Assembly (NCBI GenBank): GCA_003516865.1
Contig: DPBR01000048.1
Location: forward strand, 14,264 to 30,906
From: Oscillospiraceae bacterium
GTDB lineage: Bacteria > Bacillota > Clostridia > Oscillospirales > Ruminococcaceae
Reading direction: 5' to 3'
Length of the DNA: 16,643 bases
Made by a program: the position numbers and the translations under genes. Every line of letters starts with the position of its first letter. Position 1 is the first letter of the stretch. A model generated the notes under the pieces. It saw only the letters and a list, made by a program, of their open reading frames with translations. It did no database searches and was not told where the DNA came from. Below, piece by piece: positions 5,881-12,515 of the stretch.

Positions 5881-6684
5881 TTACGCTCCTGTGCCGTTAT
5901 ATTTGAGAGCGCCGCGCATCCAGATTTTATAGCTTACCCAGAAAAACAGCACCCCGATAAGCGGCGAGAGCCACGATAAAATCGGAACTTCATCGGGTCT
6001 TAGAATAACAAGACTCGGATAGTACGCGATAAACGCAATCGGAACGACAAATGTAAATACAAAACGGAATACAGGACCAAAAATCGTGATAGGATATTTT
6101 GCGTAATCCTTGATTCTGGTTACAAGGTCAAGCACGAAAAACGAGTTCTGAATCCAGAAGCAGGTTGCCGCGGCGGCGTTCTGAAGCGCTATCATAACAA
6201 GCGACGCCGTTATCAGATAAACAATCAGCTTCAGCAGCATAAGCGCCGAAAATCCAAGACCGAGATGACTCCATGCATAGACAATCGTGCCTATTCCGAA
6301 AGCAAGCTGCCCCAGACCCTTGATATCGAACACTTCCGCCTGAAAGTAGAAAAACAGATTTACGGGACGGAAGCAATACTTTATGAAATCGCCGGAATAC
6401 ACCTGCATTCGCAAGTTCCAGTTGTTGTCGAAAAAGCACTGAACGGGCGTTACTGAAACAAGCGAAAAGCCGTATAAAAACAGCATTTCATAATAGCCCC
6501 AGCCGTTTATCGACGGGAAATTCTGGAATAATATCCAGAAGCTCACAAATCCCGCGATATTCGTGAAAATCATTCCGAGCGTCGAAATGATAAAATCCGC
6601 GCGATAGCTCATTTTGCTCTTGATGTCCTGCGCGAGAATTTTTCTGTAAATGCGGAAATAAAATCCCAGACCTTTTTTCTTCAT
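5881..6684 (-). CDS. ABC-2 type exporter permease (COG3694-like)
   Basis: 267 residues with about six hydrophobic segments, spaced like the ABC-2 permeases of the uncharacterised three-gene exporter COG4586/COG4587/COG3694. The C-terminal FRFVFTFVVPIAFIAYYPS block is characteristic of the COG3694 (DUF990) member. It should form half of the membrane channel, paired with the permease encoded upstream and powered by the ATPase encoded first in the operon. ATG 6682-6684 is three bases from the stop of the upstream gene, and GGAGGT lies inside the end of that gene, so the two are translationally coupled. Substrate is unknown; lipid-like or drug-like molecules are only suggested by distant ABC-2 relatives. 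It is the last gene of the operon. Confidence 0.88.
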   Translation of the reverse strand: MKKKGLGFYFRIYRKILAQDIKSKMSYRADFIISTLGMIFTNIAGFVSFWILFQNFPSINGWGYYEMLFLYGFSLVSVTPVQCFFDNNWNLRMQVYSGDFIKYCFRPVNLFFYFQAEVFDIKGLGQLAFGIGTIVYAWSHLGLGFSALMLLKLIVYLITASLVMIALQNAAAATCFWIQNSFFVLDLVTRIKDYAKYPITIFGPVFRFVFTFVVPIAFIAYYPSLVILRPDEVPILSWLSPLIGVLFFWVSYKIWMRGALKYNGTGA

Positions 6685-6687
6685 AAA

Positions 6688-7491
6688 TCAACCTCCGTTT
6701 ACGGTAATCCTCTTTACCGAGAATTTCCAGAACAGCTTTGTAAGAAGGTTCATCGCAACGTACCAGAAAAGCTGCGTTCCAAGCGTAACGAGCAGCCATT
6801 TCGGTTCGGGATTTCCGTTTAGGAGTATCGAAAGCGGCGCGTTGTAAATCGACTGAAACGGCATATACGATACAATCGTTCTGAAAGGTTCGGGGAAGAA
6901 TGCAAGCGGAATCGTCGCGCCCGACAAAAGCAGAACGACAACCTGCTTCATCATATTTATTCCCCAGATTGATTCTGTGTAAAGACAGACAGTTCCGATA
7001 AAAAAGTCAATGCTGAAATTAATGGAAATCGACATCAGAACAGATACCGCGAAATACAAAAGATTTATGCCCAGCGGAATTGCGCCGTTCGTTACAATCG
7101 ACACAACGATAAACGTCGGCAGAAACGTGAATAAGAACTGTATTACAAACATTCCCGCGTTTCCCCAGAAAATCAATCTTCTGTACGACATAGGCTTCAG
7201 AAGCTTCAGCGTGATTTCGCCCGTCTGAATACTTCTTCCGATATCCCAGACTATGTACATCTCCATAAAATTATATAATGCGGTTGCAAGAACCAGATAA
7301 ATCAGAGTATCGGAAAAGGTCATTCCGTTTACAATATCGGTTCCCGCAGAGGCGTAAATCGCCTGCCACAAATAGAAAACAACTATGAGATAAAGCAGGT
7401 TTCCCGCCAGAATGACAAGCGCGCTCATTCTGAACTGAAGCGATTCGATGATACACGCCCGCAAAAGCGTCAGATATCTCTTAATCTTCAC
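6688..7491 (-). CDS. ABC-2 type exporter permease (COG4587-like)
   Basis: 267 residues, again about six membrane segments, with a short cytosolic N-terminus (MKIKRYLTLLRACIIESLQF) and a cytosolic loop DIGRSIQTGEITLKLLKPMS after the second segment. That loop, with its IxTGEIT(L)xLLxP pattern, is typical of ABC-2 permeases of the COG4587 type and probably contacts the ATPase. The start codon is GTG (7489-7491) and overlaps the TGA stop of the ATPase gene as GTGA; AGGAGGG lies just upstream. This is a classic coupling junction. Equal length with the following permease fits a heterodimeric channel. Confidence 0.88.
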   Translation of the reverse strand: MKIKRYLTLLRACIIESLQFRMSALVILAGNLLYLIVVFYLWQAIYASAGTDIVNGMTFSDTLIYLVLATALYNFMEMYIVWDIGRSIQTGEITLKLLKPMSYRRLIFWGNAGMFVIQFLFTFLPTFIVVSIVTNGAIPLGINLLYFAVSVLMSISINFSIDFFIGTVCLYTESIWGINMMKQVVVLLLSGATIPLAFFPEPFRTIVSYMPFQSIYNAPLSILLNGNPEPKWLLVTLGTQLFWYVAMNLLTKLFWKFSVKRITVNGG

Positions 7492-8489
7492 TTAACGCCC
7501 TCCTCATAGATTTTTTTGATAACTTCCTCCGTCGATATTTCCTCAAGCTGCATATCGCGGATAGAATAGGTTTTCTGGAGCTGCGAAAGCAAGTCCATAA
7601 CCTTTGATTTCGCCTCGTCAACGAGAATTGATATCCATTCGTCATTCTCGGAAACGCTGAATTCCGGAAGCTCCGCGCGGATTTTTGCGGCGATTTCGGT
7701 CTGATTTCCGCCAACGCGGACTTTAAGCGTTCTGTAATAACCGAAAAATCCTTTGAGATGCTCGATATCGTTGTCATAGAGCATTTTGCCGTGGTCGATT
7801 ATGACAATTCTGCGGCAGAGCGCGTCAACGTCGCCCATATCGTGCGTTGTGAGGATAACGGTTGTTTTTTTCTCGCTGTTGAGCGCGTGAATAAGCGTGC
7901 GGATTTTCGATTTCATCGACACGTCAAGACCGATTGTCGGCTCGTCGAGAAAGACAATCTTCGGATTGTGAAGAAACGCCGCGAGAATATCGCTCAAAGT
8001 GCGCTGTCCAAGCGACATCTGACGCACGGGCTTGTGCAGAAGCGGCTCCATATCGACAAGCGAGCCGTAAAGCTCCAGCATATCGTTGTAATCCTTGTCG
8101 CTTACGCAATAAATATCCTTGAGAATTTTGAACGACTCCACAAGCGGAAGCGCCCACCAAAGCTGTGTGCGCTGACCGAAAACAACGCCGATATTCTGCG
8201 CGTTTGAGGTTCTGTTCTTATACGGAACAACTCCGTTTACGAGAATTTCGCCCGAAGTGGGTTCAAGAACGCCCGTCATCATCTTGATTGTCGTGGATTT
8301 TCCCGCGCCGTTCGGTCCGAGATAACCGACAATTTCGCCCTGTTCAATACTCATACTGATATTATCGACAGCGCGGACAATTTTGTAGTTTCTCGAAAAT
8401 AAATCCCTGAGGCTTCCCCTAAGCCCCTCGCGCCGATTAAGAACCTTGAATTCTTTTGTGATGTTTTTGATTTCAATAATTTTTGACAT
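7488..8489 (-). CDS. ABC exporter ATP-binding protein (COG4586-like)
   Basis: 333 residues. The nucleotide-binding domain has Walker A GPNGAGKS (58-65), Q-loop Gln106 in FGQRTQLWWALP, signature MSLGQR (158-163), Walker B IVFLDEP (Asp182, Glu183) and switch His216. The GQRTQLWW Q-loop is a hallmark of the COG4586 family. A C-terminal tail of about 80 residues after the core domain is common in ABC-2 exporter ATPases. An N-terminal insertion (residues 18-38, LNRREGLRGSLRDLF) is also typical of this family. It hydrolyses ATP to drive export through the two downstream permeases. ATG 8487-8489 has GAGGT upstream. First gene of the operon, read from the promoter at 8547-8575. Confidence 0.93.
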   Translation of the reverse strand: MSKIIEIKNITKEFKVLNRREGLRGSLRDLFSRNYKIVRAVDNISMSIEQGEIVGYLGPNGAGKSTTIKMMTGVLEPTSGEILVNGVVPYKNRTSNAQNIGVVFGQRTQLWWALPLVESFKILKDIYCVSDKDYNDMLELYGSLVDMEPLLHKPVRQMSLGQRTLSDILAAFLHNPKIVFLDEPTIGLDVSMKSKIRTLIHALNSEKKTTVILTTHDMGDVDALCRRIVIIDHGKMLYDNDIEHLKGFFGYYRTLKVRVGGNQTEIAAKIRAELPEFSVSENDEWISILVDEAKSKVMDLLSQLQKTYSIRDMQLEEISTEEVIKKIYEEGVK

Positions 8490-8546
8490 ATGTACCTCGC
8501 TTTTTCTTTCTTTTTTGAGGGGTTAATTAACGATTGAACAATATAC

Positions 8547-8575
8547 ATTATACATTATATTTCAATAAATGTCAA
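8547..8575 (-). promoter_or_regulatory. Promoter of the ABC exporter operon
   Basis: On the minus strand TTGACA (8570-8575) and TATAAT (8547-8552) are separated by 17 bases. A second TATAAT at 8554-8559 is too close to the -35 box to be used with it. The leader of about 50 bases contains the palindrome GTTAATTAAC (8522-8531), a possible but unproven operator. Confidence 0.88.
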
Positions 8576-8603
8576 GTCTTTTCGGATAACCTGCAAAAAG
8601 CAG

Positions 8604-8628
8604 AAAAAAACAGCCGCAAACGCGGCTG
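8604..8628 (-). terminator. Terminator of the ThiT-like/TraX-like operon
   Basis: CAGCCGC (8611-8617) pairs with GCGGCTG (8622-8628) around an AAAC loop. A run of seven A residues on the plus strand gives a T tract on the minus strand. It lies 13 bases after the stop of the 74-residue gene. Confidence 0.9.
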
Positions 8629-8641
8629 CTCTTTGAAAATC

Positions 8642-8866
8642 TTAGGCTTTAAGAAGTAATACCAAAATGTAAATCAGCGCAAGATGAGCGGGATAAACAA
8701 TGTAGAAAAACCATTTGGAGAATACGGGGTGTTTTCCCTTTTTCCCGCTGTAAAACACCGTTCTGAAGAAGTATCCCGCAAGAAGCGAGAGCGTTCCCGC
8801 AATAAAACTCGGCGTTATAACCTTCGGATTTCTTTTCGTGCGTATTTCGGTCGCATTGCTGCCCAT
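8642..8866 (-). CDS. Small membrane protein resembling the C-terminal end of TraX
   Basis: 74 residues with two hydrophobic segments (about 20-38 and 52-72). The stretch GKKGKHPVFSKWFFYIVYPA, then HLALIYIL, resembles the last helix of TraX-family membrane acetyltransferase-like proteins, which often end in a (K)(Y/W)FFYxFYPxHLxxLYLI pattern after a short RG-rich loop. A full TraX has well over 200 residues and about eight membrane segments, so this is at most a terminal piece. It is not simple debris: GGAGGAACG directly precedes the ATG, the frame is intact, and a terminator follows. It lies 29 bases after the ThiT-like gene and is presumably co-transcribed. Acetyltransferase activity is very unlikely; its role is unknown. 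Confidence 0.6.
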   Translation of the reverse strand: MGSNATEIRTKRNPKVITPSFIAGTLSLLAGYFFRTVFYSGKKGKHPVFSKWFFYIVYPAHLALIYILVLLLKA

Positions 8867-8895
8867 CGTTCCTCCACAAAAGTTCCGAAAGCGCG

Positions 8896-9495
8896 TTATA
8901 CCTTTCCGACTGCGGCTTTGGCGGGATATTCAACCTTGAACAGCTTCGCGGCGTGCGGTTCTTTCAGCAGTACGATTGAACCGATGATTGTAAACGCCAT
9001 TTCGGGAAGCATATAAAGTCCGTTGTAGCTGATGGAATAAATGAACGGATTCCAGCCCTCCGGCGCCCAGCTTCCGAAGAATACAACGCCGCTTATAACA
9101 TGGCTTACAAATCTCAAGAACGACGCAAGCGCTATTCCGCCGATGTATCCGGGAACGCCGTGCTTTCTGAACAGTCCCGCAAGTCCCAGTACCGTAAAGG
9201 CAGCCAAGTAATCGAAAACTATGCAGCCGACAAGCGCGGCGGGCGTAAGTCCCCAGCCGACAACTTTTGCGATATCGAGCAAAAGCTGAATCAATGCGTA
9301 AACAGACGAACAGAACAGCCCCCACTTGCAGCCGAACATTATTGAAAGCATACACACGGGAAGCATACTCAGCAGCGTCACCGAGCCTCCGAGCGGCATT
9401 TCAAATATCTTCACCATACTCAAGCCCACAGAAAGCGCAATCATTATTCCGCTCATTGTAAGCTTTTTAACGTTGATTTTTTTGTTTTCCGACAT
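8896..9495 (-). CDS. thiT: ECF transporter S component, ThiT-like (putative thiamine uptake)
   Basis: 199 residues with about six membrane helices. The early MPLGGSVTLLSMLPVCMLS block, the GCKWGL turn, FDYLAAFTVLGLAGLFRKHG, and the late WNPFIYSISYNGLYMLPE block follow the plan of ThiT/YuaJ thiamine-binding S components. His132, Tyr153 and Asn158 keep the spacing of His125, Tyr146 and Asn151, which I recall as ligand residues in Lactococcus ThiT. Phe140 falls where Trp133 would be, and the usual HPxQxxLDY segment reads TPAALVGCIVFDY. Substrate is therefore less certain than family. S components work with a shared ECF energising module (EcfA, EcfA', EcfT), which is absent here. No TPP riboswitch fits the 45-base leader. 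AAAGGAA precedes the ATG. Confidence 0.75.
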   Translation of the reverse strand: MSENKKINVKKLTMSGIMIALSVGLSMVKIFEMPLGGSVTLLSMLPVCMLSIMFGCKWGLFCSSVYALIQLLLDIAKVVGWGLTPAALVGCIVFDYLAAFTVLGLAGLFRKHGVPGYIGGIALASFLRFVSHVISGVVFFGSWAPEGWNPFIYSISYNGLYMLPEMAFTIIGSIVLLKEPHAAKLFKVEYPAKAAVGKV

Positions 9496-9538
9496 AATAT
9501 CATTCCTTTCTTTTTTGCGCAGATTTCACTGCTTTCTC

Positions 9539-9567
9539 ATTATACCACACATTATTGCTTTTTTCAA
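9539..9567 (-). promoter_or_regulatory. Promoter of the ThiT-like operon
   Basis: On the minus strand TTGAAA (9562-9567) and TATAAT (9539-9544) are separated by 17 bases, with a TGG extension directly before the -10 box. The leader of about 37 bases is too short for a TPP riboswitch. Confidence 0.85.
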
Positions 9568-9612
9568 GACTTATTTCGTCACTTTTCCGCAAAATTTTAC
9601 TCAATTTCTCAC

Positions 9613-9738
9613 AATAAGCTCGGCGCGGCAAAAAGACAGTTCTTTGCGGCAGGCGACTCTGAAATTGCTTATATCTGCATTCAGGTAAAGGAAAATTCGC
9701 TCGGCGGGTTTACCGCGGACGACGCCGTGGTTTATTAA
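9613..9738 (+). pseudogene. Possible 3' remnant of a plus-strand gene
   Basis: In one plus-strand frame, 41 codons from 9613 to TAA 9736-9738 read like ordinary protein: NKLGAAKRQFFAAGDSEIAY, then a strand-like CIQVKENSLGG and a final FTADDAVVY. The codons also look like those of neighbouring genes. The segment has no start codon of its own. Upstream it runs into the promoter of the ThiT-like operon, so the 5' part is missing. The closing GGF-x-x-DD-x-VVY resembles the last strand of some secreted beta-sandwich domains, but that is a loose impression. The minus-strand reading of the same bases gives an Arg/Cys-rich shadow. Chance is a real alternative. Confidence 0.3.
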
Positions 9739-9774
9739 TCGGCAAAACCGCTCGGATTTGCTCCGCAGCCCCGC

Positions 9775-9823
9775 AAAAACCAAAAACGCCCGCAATCGGC
9801 TCGAAAAAAGCCTTTTGCGAGCG
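9775..9823 (-). terminator. Strong two-tier terminator hairpin downstream of the deacetylase gene
   Basis: CGCCCGCAA (9787-9795) pairs with TTGCGAGCG (9815-9823), with one wobble. A second stem, GGCT (9798-9801) with AGCC (9809-9812), stacks inside it. On the minus strand the hairpin is followed by TTTTTGGTTTTT. It lies 110 bases after the deacetylase stop and is the better of two candidate terminators for that transcript. Confidence 0.8.
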
Positions 9824-9873
9824 TTATTTATTGCACGTTTCAAACGTTTTTCCTTACAAAACGGAAAACCGCT

Positions 9874-9905
9874 CCGCCTGAAATTATCGGGATAACTTCA
9901 GGCGG
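9874..9905 (-). terminator. Long hairpin 28 bases after the deacetylase gene
   Basis: CCGCCTGAA (9874-9882) pairs perfectly with TTCAGGCGG (9897-9905). After one A/C mismatch, TTATC pairs with GATAA around a GG loop, so nearly the whole segment is one long stem. On the minus strand it is followed by AGCGGTTTTCCGTTTTG, a broken T tract. It may be a weak first terminator or a 3'-end-stabilising structure. Confidence 0.65.
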
Positions 9906-9932
9906 GCTGCCGCCTGCGGAAATACTGCGCGT

Positions 9933-10943
9933 TTACTTCTGCAAACCCGTGTTTTCCGGCTGCGACGTCGTTGACGTATCGGAAGCGTCGTTCTTCAGCT
10001 GCGCGATAACCTCCTGCGCGAGCGGACGGAGTTCCTCGGGAAGCGCGCTCAGGTCGCCGTTTTTCACCGCTTCAGCCGCTTTTGCAAGCTGTTCCTCCGT
10101 CATTCCCGCCGCCGTCAGCTCGCCGCGATATTTCGCCATAACCTCCTCAACCTGCTTGTCGGTAAGATTAAGGCTCTGCGCGGTCGGCTGCTGCTCGCCG
10201 TTTGCGTCAATCGTGTAATTCTCGTGCAGAACAAGCTCGTCAATCGTCACAAATTCAAATCCCTTTTCTTTCAAGCCTTTGAGGATATCCGGCAAAGCGT
10301 CCGTTGTATTCTGCAAATCGTTGTGGAACAGCAGAATTGAGCCGGATTTCGTGTTGTCGAGAACTTTTTTCGTTATCTGCTCTGCGGTCGGCTTGTTCCA
10401 GTCAACGCTGTCAACGTCCCACTGTATCGTTTTCAGCCCCATTCCGTCAAGCGTTGTCAGAAGCGAATCGTCGTATTCGCCGTAGGGAGCGCGGTAATAG
10501 GTCGGCTTTCTGCCGGTTATCATCTCGATTTTGCGGGAACATTCGCGCGTGTCGTTTATCAAATCGTTCACGTTAATCCCCTCAACGTGCGGATGCTTGT
10601 CGGAGTGATTTTCAATCTCGTGACCCGCGTCCGCGAATTTTTTCACGTCTTCAGCGCATCGGTCGCACCAATCCCCCGTAATGAAAAACGTCGCTTTTGC
10701 GCCGTATTCATCGAGAATTTCAATCAGCTCGTCGGTGTTCGAGTTCTCCCAAGCCACGTCGAACGTCACAGCAACCTTGTTGTCGTTCCGCTCGACGCGG
10801 TAAATCGGAAGCTGACGCTGCTGCGCTTTTGTCCCGACGGAAGTCACCGCCGCCGTTATCACAACCGCCGCCGTTGCCGCCGCAGCCGCCGCTATCGCCG
10901 CCCCGCGCTTAATCTGCTTTTTTGTAAATGAAAATGCTCGCAT
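9933..10943 (-). CDS. Membrane-anchored polysaccharide deacetylase, PdaB-like
   Basis: 336 residues. An uncleaved-looking signal anchor (Lys/Arg at 8-13, then an Ala/Val-rich helix 14-35) places the enzyme outside the membrane. The NodB domain (about 56-238) has motif 1 TFDVAW (Asp62), motif 2 HSDKHP (His113, His117), motif 3 RAPYGEYD (Arg151), QWDVDSVDW (175-182), and motif 5 LLFHND (His207). Motif 1 lacks the second aspartate of TFDD, but TFDxxW is the form found in the sporulation protein PdaB, so activity need not be lost. Such enzymes remove N-acetyl groups from peptidoglycan or other polymers. Residues 250-336 form a hydrophilic, Ala/Glu-rich helical extension with a Ser/Thr tail. GGAGGG precedes ATG 10941-10943. 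No clear sigma-A promoter; a tandem repeat lies upstream. Confidence 0.9.
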   Translation of the reverse strand: MRAFSFTKKQIKRGAAIAAAAAATAAVVITAAVTSVGTKAQQRQLPIYRVERNDNKVAVTFDVAWENSNTDELIEILDEYGAKATFFITGDWCDRCAEDVKKFADAGHEIENHSDKHPHVEGINVNDLINDTRECSRKIEMITGRKPTYYRAPYGEYDDSLLTTLDGMGLKTIQWDVDSVDWNKPTAEQITKKVLDNTKSGSILLFHNDLQNTTDALPDILKGLKEKGFEFVTIDELVLHENYTIDANGEQQPTAQSLNLTDKQVEEVMAKYRGELTAAGMTEEQLAKAAEAVKNGDLSALPEELRPLAQEVIAQLKNDASDTSTTSQPENTGLQK

Positions 10944-10960
10944 ATTTTCCCTCCGTTAAC

Positions 10961-10997
10961 TGTACGGTATTGCCTTTAAATGTACCGATATTGCCTT
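10961..10997. repeat. Tandem direct repeat upstream of the deacetylase gene
   Basis: TGTACGGTATTGCCTT (10961-10976) and TGTACCGATATTGCCTT (10981-10997) are near-identical copies with a 20-base period, about two helical turns. They start 18 bases upstream of the deacetylase start codon, where a clear sigma-A promoter is missing. Direct repeats of this period are typical of response-regulator or other dimer-binding sites. The function is inferred. Confidence 0.65.
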
Positions 10998-11073
10998 AGT
11001 TTTTGTTCTATTTCTATGCTTGATTTCGGACAGATATGACAAGCAGATTTTTCAACAAAATTTGCCAAAGCTC

Positions 11074-11102
11074 TTGACAAAGGGAACAAAGTGGTGTATA
11101 AT
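11074..11102 (+). promoter_or_regulatory. Promoter of the ComFB-family gene
   Basis: TTGACA (11074-11079) and TATAAT (11097-11102), both perfect, are separated by 17 bases. Transcription should begin near 11109, leaving a leader of about 37 bases before ATG 11146. Confidence 0.9.
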
Positions 11103-11145
11103 AATTAAGTAGCGATTTAAGCAGCGCGGAAATGAGGAAATAATA

Positions 11146-11412
11146 ATGGCTCTTGTGAATATTATGGAAAAGATTGTCGGAGATAAGCTTGAGGAAATGC
11201 TGAAATCGGAGGATTGCTGCAAATGCGAGCGCTGCATTGAGGATATGACGGCGATTGCGCTCAACAAGCTGCCCGCAAAATACGTCAGCACCCACAACGG
11301 CGAGCTTTTTTCAAAGCTTGATTCTACGCTGCGTCAGAGTATGGTTGACATTAATGTCGCGGTTTCAAACGCCATTGCTCTCGTTTCCAAAAATCCCACG
11401 CACGGCAAGTAA
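11146..11412 (+). CDS. ComFB-family protein (late competence protein ComFB homologue)
   Basis: 88 residues, normal for the ComFB family. Hallmarks are the N-terminal VNIMEKIVGDKLEEML, the cysteine block CCKCERC (Cys24, 25, 27, 30), then IEDMTAIALNKLPAKYVST and GELFSKL. Bacillus ComFB is encoded in the comF operon but is not required for DNA uptake, and its cysteines are thought to bind zinc. ComFB domains of cyanobacteria have been reported to bind cyclic dinucleotides, which makes a second-messenger role possible here but not shown. GAGGAA precedes the ATG. The gene is alone between its own promoter and terminators, with no comFA or comFC beside it, so genome context gives no link to competence. 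Confidence 0.9.
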   Translation: MALVNIMEKIVGDKLEEMLKSEDCCKCERCIEDMTAIALNKLPAKYVSTHNGELFSKLDSTLRQSMVDINVAVSNAIALVSKNPTHGK

Positions 11413-11430
11413 TTTTACGATAAATACGGC

Positions 11431-11457
11431 AAAAGCCCTCGCCGAACGGGGGCTTTT
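11431..11457 (+). terminator. Terminator of the ComFB-family gene
   Basis: AAAAGCCCTCG (11431-11441) pairs with CGGGGGCTTTT (11447-11457), with one wobble around a CCGAA loop. The T residues belong to the stem, and a T/A-rich stretch follows. A second, bidirectional terminator lies 64 bases on. Confidence 0.8.
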
Positions 11458-11520
11458 AAGTATATAACAAAGGTTTTGCCGCCATAAACGAGAAAAATGA
11501 GAGCGATTTTCCAAATAACG

Positions 11521-11554
11521 AAAAAACGCGGAGAAAACTCCGCGTTTTTGTTTT

Positions 11555-11556
<2 letters not shown>
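11521..11556. terminator. Bidirectional terminator at the end of recR
   Basis: ACGCGGAG (11526-11533) pairs with CTCCGCGT (11538-11545) around AAAA. It is flanked by A6 on the left and TTTTTGTTTTTT on the right. On the minus strand it follows the recR stop codon directly and ends the ffs-dnaX-ybaB-recR transcript. On the plus strand it backs up the ComFB terminator. Confidence 0.9.
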
Positions 11557-12151
<595 letters not shown>

Positions 12152-12155
12152 TTTA

Positions 12156-12503
12156 TCAGAACAGTCCCGGCATTGAAACGCCGCCCGTTACCTTGGACAT
12201 TTCCTCGGTGCTGTATTCCTCGATTTCGGTGATAATTTCGTTAACGCCGCTGATGATGAGGTCCTGAAGCATCTCGATATCCTCCGGGTCAACAACCTCC
12301 GGCTTCAGCGTAACCGACTTCAGCTTCTTGTCGCCTGTCATCACAAGCTCAAGCGCGCCGCCGCCAACCTGCTTCGTGAACTCCTTGGATTCAAGCTCCT
12401 CCTGAATGCGTGTGATATCCTCCTGCATCTTCTGAGCCTTTCTCACCATCTGGTTCATATTTGCTCCGGAATTCTGATATTCTGCGGGAAGTCTTGATTT
12501 CAT
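12156..12503 (-). CDS. ybaB: Nucleoid-associated protein, YbaB/EbfC family
   Basis: 115 residues. The core MVRKAQKMQEDITRIQEELE helix, the strand block VGGGALELVMTGDKKLKSVT, the LKPEVVDPEDIEMLQDLI segment and the Met/Gly-rich tail are typical of YbaB/EbfC (YaaK in Bacillus). The protein forms a tweezer-like dimer that binds DNA; the exact role is unsettled, though linkage to dnaX and recR points to replication or repair. I kept the upstream ATG 12501-12503 because GAGGAAA precedes it and Firmicutes members often have a loose N-terminal stretch before the core. ATG at residue 16 is an alternative. It is 12 bases after dnaX and four before recR. Confidence 0.96.
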   Translation of the reverse strand: MKSRLPAEYQNSGANMNQMVRKAQKMQEDITRIQEELESKEFTKQVGGGALELVMTGDKKLKSVTLKPEVVDPEDIEMLQDLIISGVNEIITEIEEYSTEEMSKVTGGVSMPGLF

Positions 12504-12515
12504 AATATTTTCCTC

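Noticed and set aside
8522..8531. Palindrome GTTAATTAAC in the ABC operon leader as an operator
   Set aside because: Ten A/T-rich bases can arise by chance in this AT-rich leader, and no regulator gene lies nearby; mentioned only in the promoter entry.
9496..9535. TPP riboswitch in front of the ThiT-like gene
   Set aside because: The leader is under 50 bases and lacks the conserved CTGAGA core.
9601..9843. Minus-strand open frame of 80 codons with TTG start and a fair AAGGA site
   Set aside because: It reads across the strong terminator hairpin at 9787-9823, and its product is Arg/Cys-rich like an antisense shadow. No family resemblance.
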